Below are positions 21,446 through 31,455 of a DNA stretch of 64,000 nucleotides, in pieces; position 1 is the stretch's first letter; every line of letters begins with the position of its first letter. The position numbers were made by a program, and so were the translations under genes. The notes under the pieces were generated by a model, which was given only the letters and a program-made list of their open reading frames with translations, had not been told where the DNA came from and did not search any database. This DNA is from Macrosoma leucophasiata (taxonomy: Eukaryota; Arthropoda; Insecta; Lepidoptera; Hedylidae), in NCBI GenBank assembly GCA_036365455.1, contig JAWQUS010000009.1, forward strand, positions 3,626,001 to 3,690,000, written 5' to 3'.

Positions 21446-22140
21446 TTATTTGTTGTTTTTTTTTATGTCAAAGGATTGACAGACATGCAGACGGGCCACC
21501 TGAAGGAAAGTAGTCACCGTCGCCTGTGACTCTTTTGACCCCATTTTTGAAGAACCCCATATTGTAGCACCGAGGGAACACCTCAGAGGGAAGCTCATTC
21601 CACAATTTACACGTTCTGGGCAAAAACGAACGTGAGAACCGCACCGTTGAACATTGCCAGGTGTCCAGTCGGTGAGGGTGGAACTTCTCTTTTTGGCGGG
21701 TAGTACGGTGCAGGAAAAGAGACGGTGGCACCATGTCGAACAGTTCAACAGAGCACGAGACGGTATAAAATGCAAAGACTCCCAATGTCTCGGCGCAGGC
21801 TCAGATGTTAGTTTCTTGCCAACTCTACCGACATGCTTGGACTTTGCTTTGGCTATCCGTAGCTTCGTGGACCTGGAGGCAGCATTGAGTACTCTCTTCA
21901 AGTCGGAAGCATTGGGATCCTTGCAAGCGTGAGCCACAGTCCAGGTTCTGTATGTCTCCTGCTTATGGTTAGAAGCCACAGCACAAGACTTATCGAACCA
22001 GGGCTGATACCGACCGCCAATGGATACCACAGAGTGCGGGATGAAACATTCCATACCCTGGTGTATCACATCGGTTACAGCTTCAGCGCACGTGCTCGGA
22101 TCTTCCGACGAGAAATAAGGCTGCCTAGGACGATAGGAAC
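21446..22140 (-). pseudogene. Jockey-type LINE with the reverse transcriptase core deleted
   Basis: The minus-strand frame 21,446-22,069 begins in the linker after the endonuclease (VIGG-like SIGGRYQPWFDKSCA, then AKSKHVGRVGKKL). It jumps to the extreme C-terminus (HPHRLDTWQC...SFLPRTCKLWNELP, carried in a second frame at 21,468-21,785). The RT palm, including its active-site aspartates, is missing, so about 2 kb has been lost. The 3' end at about 21,450 carries the poly(T)/poly(A) border. Non-functional. Confidence 0.75.
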
Positions 22141-22240
22141 TCCCTCAGTCCATCCCAATCTGCTGACCTGTTATTATATGTCACACATGCCGGGTGGAAG
22201 AGGGCTGCAGAGGCGGCCGAACCGACAAGAGGGTTTTCGT

Positions 22241-22709
22241 ACAAAAAACACTAAAAAGCGAAAAATAAACTCAATTTCATTTTTAAGGGAATAAACCCGT
22301 AATCTATTAATTATAATAAGACAATTACTTTAATATGGGCTACGTACCTACCTACTCATAGGTTTGAAGTCGGTGCCAAGCCAATAGTGCGGCCCCCGCG
22401 TTAGGACTTATGTTGTGGTGTTGCAGTACCTTATACGTTAAGTTACCAAATGCGGCTATTTGAAACGCAGTGAAATAGGCTCTAAATTTTGTCAGGTTTC
22501 AGGTAGTAGTAGGTACTGCAACACCACAACATAAGTCCTAACGCGGGGGCCGCACTATTGGCTTGGCACCGACTTCAAACCTATGAGTAGGTAGGTACGT
22601 AGCCCATATTAAAGTAATTGTCTTATTATAATTAATAGATTACGGGTTTATTCCCTTAAAAATGAAATTATCTAATTGAGTTTTTTTTTCGCTTTTTAGT
22701 GTTTTTTGT
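22241..22709. mobile_element. Long fold-back element, arms about 190-198 bp
   Basis: 22,241-22,430 and 22,512-22,709 are reverse complements around an 81-base centre. The inner about 120 bases or more of each arm are exactly identical on inspection. The only visible differences are a substitution and a small indel near the outer end (TAAACTC versus AAAACTCAATTAGAT). No ORF. It could be a fold-back/MITE-class element or a recent inverted duplication. Confidence 0.88.
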
Positions 22710-22711
22710 CT

Positions 22712-23030
22712 ATTTAGTTATGAATTTTTTTTGAAGGCGGTTTTTTTAATTTTATAGACATTACAAAACTATCTATCTTAATAGCGGATTTTATCACTAG
22801 ACTTTGAATTAGCCTTTCGCTTAACTGCCTAAAAACCAGCTACTGGAATACCTAGATAGTTTTCGCTTTTCTATAGTGTTCCCTTTCAAACAAAAAAAAA
22901 TCATCCAAATCGGTGCAGGCGTTATCAAATTGTCGGTGAACATACATAAAAAAAAATTAAAAAAAGATCCGGACGAATTGAGAACCTCCTCCTTTTTTCG
23001 AAGTCGGTTACACACACATACACGGAACAG
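22712..23030 (+). repeat. Dispersed repeat tail
   Basis: Includes GAACCTCCTCCTTTTTTCGA then AGTCGGTTAC, a tail I have seen commonly in insect interspersed repeats. A related tail is at about 32,690-32,775. Class not determined. Confidence 0.4.
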
Positions 23031-23404
23031 GTGGTTAAATACATGTATGAATGGTAGGTAGGTAATGTATACACTTATTCACCACTTTTACTCTTTTTAG
23101 GTAATAATACAGACGTTATATTTATGATGCATATAGCCATTTCTTTAAATTTAATAGTGACTGAATATCAGACTACAAATTCATTTGTCTACGTAATAAA
23201 AGTGGCCCAACAAGGTCGTTAAGAACCGGACTCGACCAAAAGAACATTTCAGTAATGTGCCTAACGAGTGCTAACGATGCGACGATCTACTGATCATTCA
23301 TATTATCTAGTAGAGTAGGTACATGTACGAGAGTGGATTCGATGATATCTATGTTGATGAACGTCTTGTGTTTTAGCAAACGTCTACTCTATACTTAGGC
23401 CCGT

Positions 23405-23650
23405 ATTAATAGACAGATCTCAATCCCAGAAGCACCGTGTCGACCACCTGTTGCGACCGCAAGCGAGCTGTCTCCCTGTCGCTGCTATAGGACATGTACA
23501 CGCACGCGAAGATTCGGGTGCCCACAATAACAACAGGTCCTTGTCCTCAACATGGTGAAGACGACGACAACAGATATCCTCTCGGACATACAGACATACC
23601 CCACCGCGAGGAACGAAAGTGTTGCTGGCACCAAGATGGAAGGACGCCAC
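23405..23650 (-). pseudogene. Jockey-type LINE endonuclease fragment
   Basis: Minus-strand peptide with PRGGVCLYVREDICCRRL and HVEDKDLLLLW resembles the N-terminal endonuclease of lepidopteran Jockey elements. Only about 80 codons with frame breaks are present. It may come from the same decayed insertion group as 20.5-22.1 kb. Confidence 0.65.
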
Positions 23651-23683
23651 TTACACCCCAAATAGTATCTATAGTATAAGTAA

Positions 23684-23869
23684 CTAGCTGTTGCCCGCGG
23701 CTTCGCCTGCGTGGATGTCGTTTTATAAATCCTTTTCCTGAATTTTCTTTGCTATAAACCTCACGGAGCCCGAGACCTTTTCAACGAATGCAAAACCGTG
23801 GAAATCGGTTCGTGCGTTCTGAAGTTATAGCGTCAGGAAGGAAAACCCGACTTATTTTTATACTATAGA
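23684..23869 (-). mobile_element. Short non-autonomous Helitron (186 bp)
   Basis: On the minus strand it starts TCTATAGTATAAAAATAAG after an A. It ends with a GC-rich GCCGCGGGC stem, CAACAG and CTAG before T. These are the canonical TC start, 3' hairpin and CTRR end, with insertion between A and T. Non-coding. Confidence 0.65.
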
Positions 23870-24533
23870 TAACAATTATTGGTGGTGGACCAGAGGCTCC
23901 CCATAAGGGGGACATCAGGGACATGCCATAATCGCCACGCTTGACATGCGGATTCGCGAACGCAGTTCCAGCAGTTTTATCGCAGGATACTGCTGCCCAT
24001 TTTGCGTTATGGCACTTACTACCGTCCGATTGGAATGGTTTGACCGCCATTGTTCGGTGACTGCACTAGTGCAAGAAATCTCTTCCAGAAGAAAAATAAA
24101 TTCTTTCGCTAGTGGGAGGTGGGTTCGTCACGTGCCGACGCCAGAATTTTATCTCTAATAGATACGAATTATTTCTATAATAATCTTTTCTATTTAATAG
24201 ATACTTATCACAGTAGAACCTCGATATGTTAAAATCCAAATGAAGCACAAAATATTTCAAGTTATAGAGTTTCTAACTTGTCAATGGTTAATATTCAATA
24301 TTAGAGTGATAGCAGGGGCAATGAGTTAATACATATTTAACTATTTGTACCCGAATGCGTCAGAAGTATAGGTGAATAATACACACGTGTACCTATAAAA
24401 AAAATAAATTTATTTAAGCTTTATTAACAGAAAAAGTCTGCGACTATCTTTTGTTTTAAATTCCGTTCGAAATTACTGGAACTGGCAAATAGTTTCACTT
24501 ATTATATAGTGCGTCGAAACATTGATTTAAGTT
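23870..24533. other. Intergenic with a LINE-like relic, no gene
   Basis: 23,920-24,000 resembles 21,165-21,235 (shared CAATCGCCACGCTT and TTTTATCGCAGGA-type blocks), indicating a second degraded copy of the same LINE region. The rest is AT-rich without features. Confidence 0.4.
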
Positions 24534-24543
24534 TTATTATTAT

Positions 24544-27500
24544 GACACTCATTTATTAAAATTCACATTTTATATTTTTTTACATATACATTAAAAAATA
24601 AAAACAAAACATATATTTAAAAAAATATAAAAAGGGTGCCACCGGTAGCGGGAGCAGGGTCCAAGCTGTCGGTGGTTAGGGGCTCAGAGAGAGGAACCTC
24701 CTCACAATACGTGCCGTGTCGAGGAGTACCGCTTTCTGCACCAAGCCCTTGATCCAACTTCCCAGCGAGAGCCTCTTAAGGTGGTGGTCGAGGCTCTTCG
24801 CCATGAGTCCGTTTACCGTGACGACTATCGGTACAATTACAGCAGAGTCCACATCCCACATGGCGACAATCTCGTGAGACAAGTCGAGATACTTAATTTG
24901 TTTTTCTTTTTCCGCTTTCACGAGATTCTCATCATGAGGGATGGTGACATCGACTATAATTGCGCGGCGTTCCAAGCGATCTATCACCACTATATCAGGC
25001 TTATTGGCGACAATAGTCCTGTCAGTGATGATAGATCGATCCCAATACATCGTGACATGGTCATTTTCGAGTACTGGGTCAGGTGCATACCTGTAGTACG
25101 GCACCTCCGTGGCTACAAGGTTGTATTTCAAGGCAAGGTGCTGGTGAATTATCCTGGCTACTTGGTTGTGCCTGTGCAAGTATTCGCCGTTGGCAAGGCT
25201 CGAACAGCCGGACACAATATGCCTGATGGATTCCCCCGGTCGGTGGCATGCCCGACATATGTCGACCGTGCCATCCTTCAGGATAAACTTCCGGTAGTTC
25301 TTGGTCATTACCACTTCGTCCATAATTGCACATACAAAACCTTCGGTTTCCCCAAAGAGGTCCCCGAATCGTAGCCAGCCTACAGACGCAAGAAAGTCTA
25401 CATCGGGCCCATGAAGGGCCCGGTAAAATCGTCCATGCAGCTCCTTGCCCTGCCATACACTCACGCGGTCACTGGTCGTGAGCACCACAGGTTTGCGCCA
25501 GTTCTCTTTAGCCAGTGAGAGAGGTGTGAGTCCGCTGTCAACTGCCACCATATCCCGGTGCATACCCCTATTGGTTGTCCGAAAGTATTCTCTAAGATTG
25601 CACACCTCACGGTTGTGGAGGGTTTTAGCACTAAGAAAGCCTCGGCCCCCACACTTCCGTGGGATGTACAATCTCATCACCGATGAGCGTGGGTGGTGCA
25701 TCCGGTATGATGTCAGCAGAGAGCGGACCCCCCTATCTAGGGCATCCAGGTCGGTCTGAGTCCACTTGAGTATGCCAAAGGAGTACATCAGGACTGGCAT
25801 GACCCAACCGTTGAAAGCACGAACCCTATTACCGCCTGACAGGAAACTTTTAAGAACTTTTTTCAGGCGGCCAAAGAATCGTACTCGCAACGATTGTCTC
25901 ATGTCAGCCTCGCATATACCTAAGGCCTCTGACATACCCAAGTACTTGTAGGTTTCGGTTGCGGAGAGTGATCGAAGTTGAATGGAATCCGTGAGTTGTA
26001 CTCTCTCGGATTCCATTATCTCTCCTCGAGTTACATGCATAACCGCACATTTTTCAATTCCAAATTCCATCCTGATAGATTTACTAAAGTTTTCAGTCAC
26101 CTTCAATAACTCCATCAGTTGCGAATTATTAGAACCGAACAATTTCAGATCATCCATGTAAAGTAGGTGAGATATCACCCGACCACCTCTTCGCAACCGG
26201 TAGCCGAGTCCTGAAGCCTCCAGTAGCGTACTCAGAGGGTTCAGGGCTAGGCAAAACCATAAAGGGCTCAGACTGTCGCCCTGGAATATACCTCTTGCAA
26301 TTCTTACAGGTTCGCCAACCGCCAGGGGCTGCCGAGATCCTGGATAGCGAAGCACCGTGCTCCATTGCGACATACATGACATGAGGAAGGTGCGTAGGGT
26401 TGTGTTGATTTTATACAACTCCATCACCCTCATCAGCCATGTATGCGGTACGGAATCATAGGCCTTCTTATAATCTATCCAGCAAGTCGAAAGACTCTTT
26501 CGGTTACGTCGAACCTGCTGGCTAATGGTCATGTCAATTAGCAGTAGCTCCTTAGCACCGCGGGACCCGCCCCTACAACCATTCTGAGAGTTAGACATGA
26601 TGGAGTGGTCTTCAATATGCTTAGTAATTTTCACTCTCAGAATGGATGTTAGGAGTTTATAGACCGTTGGAAGACAAGTTATTGGTCTATAGTTCTTAGG
26701 TTCCGCGGTGCTACCTGATTTATGGAGCAGGTGGGTCACTCCAGATGTTAAAAACTGTGGTAGCGAGCCTGAGTCCAGAGATGACTGAAACTGAGCAGCG
26801 AGAAGAGCGTGCGAGCTTCGCAGCCATTTCAACCAAAAGTTATGGAGTCCGTCCGGTCCCGGAGCTTTCCAGTTCGGCATCGGGCGGACTGCATGTGCTA
26901 CGTCATCTGCAGATATTAATACTTCGTTCATTTCACGAATCGGCTCGCACGCTCTCTCGATATCCAGTATCCAGTCATCCTCAGAGTGCCCGACAGGTTC
27001 CGACCAAATGCTGCGCCAGAATGCAATCATGGCATCATCATCCGGTCGGCTCGTGTCAGCCACTCCAGGGTCAGATCGCTCCCACGTTCTGTAAACCCAC
27101 CTTTGGTCACTTTTGAACATCCTGTTCTGCATGTATCGGTCCACGCGTTCTTTATAACGCCTTATTCGGCTTGCCCATGCACAGACTTTCTGCTTCAGGA
27201 AGTCAATGCGTTCTGTGATGCGAGCTAGATAGTTTTGTGGACTGACTCCCGTCCCTGAGAACGCTCGCCTCACAAAACGCATCACTCTTGGGCGGGTGTT
27301 GCCCATCCTGAAGCAGAGTAGCTTGCCAATGAGCGCTCTGGCCTCGGCGATACGGCGCTCAATCCGGCACTGCCAGGCAGGCACGGCGGGTTTCGGTCGT
27401 GAGGTCATGTCAAGATTTGGGAATTTGACACGAGCCACACGACATGCCGCGATCGCCGCGCAGTACAGGATCGAGTGGGTATCGCTAAGGTCTTTACTAT

Positions 27501-28587
27501 TATCTATGTACTCGGGTAATAATGAGTCCAGAGCGCCCACTAGCGCCACATTTCGTCTATGCATAGGCAGCCGGGGCAACCGCGGTCTAAATTCGGCCAA
27601 GGTGGACCGATACTCAAGAAGAGCATGTTCCAAAGCGGCTCTCAGTTGCTCAATGTATTGGTTACTTACGGTTGTGGTGACCTCGTCTATCTCCCCCCCG
27701 TCGGTACGTTGCGACACATTCACGACACTACCATGCTGTGAGTGCACCACACGCGGCGGCGGGGTGGGGACAGAGCGGTCACTCGCCGTCTCGGAGCGTA
27801 GCCGATCAAGTACAGTGTCATCGAACATGTGACCACGCTGGATGACACGCACCTGATCCGATAGACGTTGACTCGAAACACAGACTGTTGGCTCAAGTAC
27901 CTGGAACAGAGAGAGCATACGACTGCGGTACGCAGTGAGGTTAATTCCTCCCTCTGTAGCCCCAAAGAATGCGCGCATCACGTTTTCATTTATTGTCCGT
28001 GTCCATTTCATGCGCTGCACGTTACCACCGGCAGCGGGGACCCTGCTCGGGGCCGGTTGGCCTCGAGGTCCCAAGCCGGCCGGTAGCCGGGGTCTTCCAC
28101 GCCGACGCGCAGGTGTTGGTGTCGACGGCGGGGAGTGGTACTCGTCGCTGGAGCTCGACGCGGCTGCAGTGGCCGGCGGCGATGCACTCACGGAGGAGGC
28201 GGCGGCCGGCGGTTGCGAGGCGGAGCTCAGCGGCGAGCCCGGAGCTGGTGTCTGTGCTTCTAGATGTTTGGCTTTTGCTCTAGTGATCATCTTTCCATTT
28301 CTTTCTTGGTATCATTGTATTTATCGGTGTAAGTTACATAATTTCCTTTTCTATTGTATTTGTTGCTGACAGTGGTGACATTTCTTTCTTGTCAATTTGT
28401 ACATATTTATGTTTATTTCATTTAAAATCTCTATTAAATTGTAAAATGTATAGTAAACCTTTTCACTATATTGCTATTTATTGTAAATTTATATTCGGGT
28501 TTGTTTGTTTGAGCAGATTTATATTTTTTAGAGTTGCGAATATTCGGAGAAAGGAATTTTGATGTCACTTAGTTGGAGGGTTGCCAG
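24544..28587 (-). mobile_element. Full-length R4/Dong-like LINE
   Basis: About 4.04 kb in minus orientation, bordered by TTATTATTAT (24,534-24,543) at its 3' end and ATT repeats (28,588-28,604) at its 5' end. It has a 5'UTR of about 300 bp, one 1,204-codon ORF and a 3'UTR of about 130 bp with no poly(A) tail. The 3' terminus next to the TTA run is homologous to that of the truncated copy at 89-377, which fixes the boundary. TAA-repeat targeting with a restriction-like endonuclease fits the R4 clade (Dong). Confidence 0.82.
24676..28290 (-). CDS. R4/Dong-like LINE polyprotein: RT plus restriction-like endonuclease, 1,204 aa
   Basis: Carries out target-primed reverse transcription. Residues 1-100 are low complexity (Ala/Ser/Pro-rich). 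RT begins around 470 (WKAPGPDGLH) with NYRPITCLP, the CWIDYKKAYDSVPH segment and the active site YMDDLKLF at about 711. A Cys-Cys-His-Cys motif (CRACHRPGESIRHIVSGC) sits near 1,010-1,027. The restriction-like endonuclease signature KPDIVVID then VDVTIPHDE lies around 1,095-1,125. R2/R4-group elements have this order with the nuclease at the C-terminus, unlike APE-type LINEs. The YMDD box and TAA flanks favour R4/Dong over R2. The frame is uninterrupted, so the copy may be recent. Confidence 0.88.
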   Translation of the reverse strand: MITRAKAKHLEAQTPAPGSPLSSASQPPAAASSVSASPPATAAASSSSDEYHSPPSTPTPARRRGRPRLPAGLGPRGQPAPSRVPAAGGNVQRMKWTRTINENVMRAFFGATEGGINLTAYRSRMLSLFQVLEPTVCVSSQRLSDQVRVIQRGHMFDDTVLDRLRSETASDRSVPTPPPRVVHSQHGSVVNVSQRTDGGEIDEVTTTVSNQYIEQLRAALEHALLEYRSTLAEFRPRLPRLPMHRRNVALVGALDSLLPEYIDNSKDLSDTHSILYCAAIAACRVARVKFPNLDMTSRPKPAVPAWQCRIERRIAEARALIGKLLCFRMGNTRPRVMRFVRRAFSGTGVSPQNYLARITERIDFLKQKVCAWASRIRRYKERVDRYMQNRMFKSDQRWVYRTWERSDPGVADTSRPDDDAMIAFWRSIWSEPVGHSEDDWILDIERACEPIREMNEVLISADDVAHAVRPMPNWKAPGPDGLHNFWLKWLRSSHALLAAQFQSSLDSGSLPQFLTSGVTHLLHKSGSTAEPKNYRPITCLPTVYKLLTSILRVKITKHIEDHSIMSNSQNGCRGGSRGAKELLLIDMTISQQVRRNRKSLSTCWIDYKKAYDSVPHTWLMRVMELYKINTTLRTFLMSCMSQWSTVLRYPGSRQPLAVGEPVRIARGIFQGDSLSPLWFCLALNPLSTLLEASGLGYRLRRGGRVISHLLYMDDLKLFGSNNSQLMELLKVTENFSKSIRMEFGIEKCAVMHVTRGEIMESERVQLTDSIQLRSLSATETYKYLGMSEALGICEADMRQSLRVRFFGRLKKVLKSFLSGGNRVRAFNGWVMPVLMYSFGILKWTQTDLDALDRGVRSLLTSYRMHHPRSSVMRLYIPRKCGGRGFLSAKTLHNREVCNLREYFRTTNRGMHRDMVAVDSGLTPLSLAKENWRKPVVLTTSDRVSVWQGKELHGRFYRALHGPDVDFLASVGWLRFGDLFGETEGFVCAIMDEVVMTKNYRKFILKDGTVDICRACHRPGESIRHIVSGCSSLANGEYLHRHNQVARIIHQHLALKYNLVATEVPYYRYAPDPVLENDHVTMYWDRSIITDRTIVANKPDIVVIDRLERRAIIVDVTIPHDENLVKAEKEKQIKYLDLSHEIVAMWDVDSAVIVPIVVTVNGLMAKSLDHHLKRLSLGSWIKGLVQKAVLLDTARIVRRFLSLSP

Positions 28588-28604
28588 ATTATTATTATTA
28601 TTAT

Positions 28605-29370
28605 GTCTCTCGTCAGCACGGGGTCCAATTTGAACCCCGGACCTTTGTCAGGCTTGCGCGGGGACATGGGGGGTCCAACACGTAGAGGCCCTTTCGAGAA
28701 TTTTGATCTACTTCGTAATGGGTTATATTCGGCGGGACCTCTCTCTGACTGCATCAATAGTTAATACAGACACAGACAGACCCCGCAGAATATAATGGGA
28801 CTATTGTAATGAAAAGTGATTTGCCAAACTTTGGGCTATGTGGGTGAACTGGGGGGACTAGCTGGCTGGGCCTATGGAGTGAGATCCGGCACCTGCCTAT
28901 ATTCAACATCTCACATTATCGAATCCTACTTTAGGCAGGTGGTGACTCGCCTCTCCTTGGTGGGCCCCCCAAACGCCAACCCGATGGTCGACAGGGGGCA
29001 ACACTGTTGAGAGAGGCTGGGGGTGTCGAGAGGTGTGGCCCCGGTTTCACCATCACGAGCGAGTAATCTCGAGCTCGGAGCGGGCTTCCCCGCTATTATG
29101 CCTTTAGACACTTCCACCCCCGAGTGTATGGCTCTTTCAGAAATTTAGACAACAGCCTATTATCTAAATTTCTGCAAATGCCATACCTCTAGCGCCCCAC
29201 TCTGACCGGCCAATGAAGGCAAGCCAGAGGTGAGAGACCTGATGCTCTGTCCGGCCGTACCTCTGTGTGGCGGACGAGGCGGAGCCCAGTTCTCTCGGAG
29301 GAACTCGAGATGATGGTAGGGGGTGGTGTCGCTACTCACCAACAGCTCGCCACAAGCTGCTCTGCCCCTT
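28605..29370. mobile_element. TTA-flanked non-autonomous element, copy 2
   Basis: About 765 bp, homologous to 16,258-16,928, flanked by ATT repeats at 28,588-28,604 and TTA repeats at 29,371-29,387. It shares the left repeat with the R4-like LINE, so the two sit side by side in one TTA microsatellite. It carries a hairpin insert (29,138-29,174) that copy 1 lacks. No continuous ORF. Confidence 0.7.
29138..29174. repeat. 12-bp-arm hairpin inside copy 2
   Basis: CAGAAATTTAGA (29,138-29,149) is an exact reverse complement of 29,163-29,174, with a 13-base loop. Absent from the homologous position in copy 1 (about 16,755). Confidence 0.85.
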
Positions 29371-29456
29371 TATTATTATTATTATTTAGCTTTGTCTTCC
29401 GTATACGTGTACATGTTTTAATGGTTATAAATTATATTTGTATGTATACTTTATAC

Positions 29457-30890
29457 GGTCCCATTTTGGGTAAAAGCCTCCTCCGTCTGAAGCCATCTCT
29501 TTCTATCTGTGGCTACATTCATCCATTCCTTCCCTGCCATCTGTATTATATCGTCTGCCCATCTTTTCCTTTGCCTACCAACACTCCTTTTTCCTAACGG
29601 ACCCTTCCATTTGGTTACTTGTCCAGTCCACCTTTTGTCCTTGTATCTTGCCACATGTCCTGCCCATTTCCATGTTGTTTCAGAGTGTACTGTAGTGCAT
29701 CTGTTAATTTAGTCTTTCTACGAATATCTACATTTCTCGTTTTCTGTTTTCTCCTCAGCTTCAATATACTGCTCTCCATGGCGTGTTGGCATGATAGGAT
29801 TTTGTTTTTTACCTTTTCAGTAAATACCCAAGTTTGACTTGCATAGGCTAGACTGGGAAGTATGCAGGAATCCATTATTATCTTCTTCATGTTAAGACTG
29901 TAATTTCCTTTTAGAATTTCCTTTTGTGTCCAGTATTTCTTCCAGGTTATGTTTATTCTTCTGTCTATTTCTTTTATGTTACTGTTTGCATCAAAGGATA
30001 TTAATTTTCCTAGGTACACATATTCGCTCACATATTCCAACGGCTTCCCATCGATTTTTATGGTTTCGAGGTTTGTATGGCTATTTGTCATGATTTTTGT
30101 TTTGGAAGCGTTCATATGCAGACCAACTTTTTTGCTTTCTTTGTCTAAATTATTCATAATTACTTCTAAGCTTGTGGCTGATTCACTGAAAAGTGCTATA
30201 TCATCTGCAAATCTTAGATGTGTAAGCCTTTTATTCAATATCCATATGCCTTTGTTTTTCCAGTCAATGTTTTTGAAGGTATTCTCAAGGACAGCTATGA
30301 ACAGCTATGGAGAGAGAGGATCTCCCTGTCTCACTCCTCTTCCTATCATGAACTTCTCCCCTTGTTTTTCAAGTTTCACTGTACTTGTGCTTTTTGAATA
30401 TATATTCTTTATTATGTTTATGTATTTTTCATTTATGTTATTTTCTTTTAAGAGCTTTCCATATAGAAGGGTGCGTTAGGCTGTCAAACGCTTTCGAGTT
30501 GTCCACAAAGGCTATATATAGTTGTTTGTTATACTCTTTGAATTTCTCTATTAGCTGTTCTATGACATGTATGTGGTCGGTTGTGGAGTAGTGTGGGCGG
30601 AATCCCGCTTGTTCTATTGGCTGGTTTTTGTAAGTTTCAGGTGATGTTCTGCTCAGAATAATTGAGGAAAATAGTTTACATACTGTAGAAAGAAGACTAA
30701 TAGGCCTGTAATTGTTTACATCTAGTGGGTTACCTTTTTTATAGAGTAGAATTATGTTTGATTTACACCACTGTGTCGGGACTGCCTCTTTTTCCATTAC
30801 CATGTTGAAAAGTTTTTCTAAGATTTTTACTAGAATATGTGCCTCTACTTTTAAGTTATAGAGCGTCAATGTTGATATTATTCGTATAGA
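29457..30890 (-). pseudogene. RTE-like LINE ORF2, 5'-truncated and frameshifted
   Basis: Three minus-strand pieces line up in order. 30,438-30,869 has NNYRPISLLS, GFRPHYSTTDHI and FVDNSKAFDS. 29,615-30,238 has LRFADDIALFSES, KTKIMTNSH and YVSEYVYLGKL. 29,451-29,654 has GRQRKRWADDI, WMNVATDRKRW and EEAFTQNGT. About 150-200 bases of frame disruption separate the pieces, and the endonuclease is missing. Same architecture as 11,130-11,905 but diverged. Confidence 0.82.
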
Positions 30891-31349
30891 GGTTTCGCGA
30901 CAGGACTAACGGAAAGGGAGCAGAGTATTTTTTGAATTAATAGATTAATTAATATTTAATAATAATATATTTTTTAATTAAATAATAATTATGTGGTACA
31001 ATAGACACTAGAACTGTGCTAGAACAGGATTAAGTGACTAGAAACAATGCGACCTTATAAACCAACTAGTAGTGTCGCGCGGTTCCATTTGCGTGGTGAT
31101 TGCTCCGCGCCTGAAGGCCGTTGTGTGACGTTTTACTTCCTTAATAAATGGGCAGCAAATGGCAAAAATACTGCTTTATATACTACCGGTAAGTAGTTCT
31201 GAAGATAATTGTGATCAGACAAACAGTATCTGATTATTCATTAAATATCTATACCTATTAATCGAAGCACCATTATAAACATAAATGTATTACATACAAC
31301 ATGATACAAAAATTGAAGCGATTTGTATGAATCATTCATAACTCAATAC
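30891..31349. other. Intergenic, no confirmed gene
   Basis: A block at about 31,060-31,188 is GC-richer and ends at a donor-like GGTAAGTAG, but it has no open frame with a start. Nothing else is supported. Confidence 0.35.
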
Positions 31350-31455
31350 AACGTAACTTCACGTAACTTCACGCCTGTAATCCCCGAAGGGGTAGGCAGA
31401 GGTAAATGCATGCATTCAAGCATACATGCAAACACCCACGATTCGCCGGTTACGT
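31350..31455 (-). repeat. SINE C 3' tail
   Basis: Minus-strand copy of the SINE C end, from ACTTCACGCCTGTAATCCCC to CGCCGGTTACGTTTTAA. A five-prime-truncated insertion very similar to 19,862-19,948. Confidence 0.75.

Noticed and set aside
24781..28369. Open frames of up to 197 codons on the + strand
   Set aside because: Antisense shadows of the GC-rich R4-like ORF.
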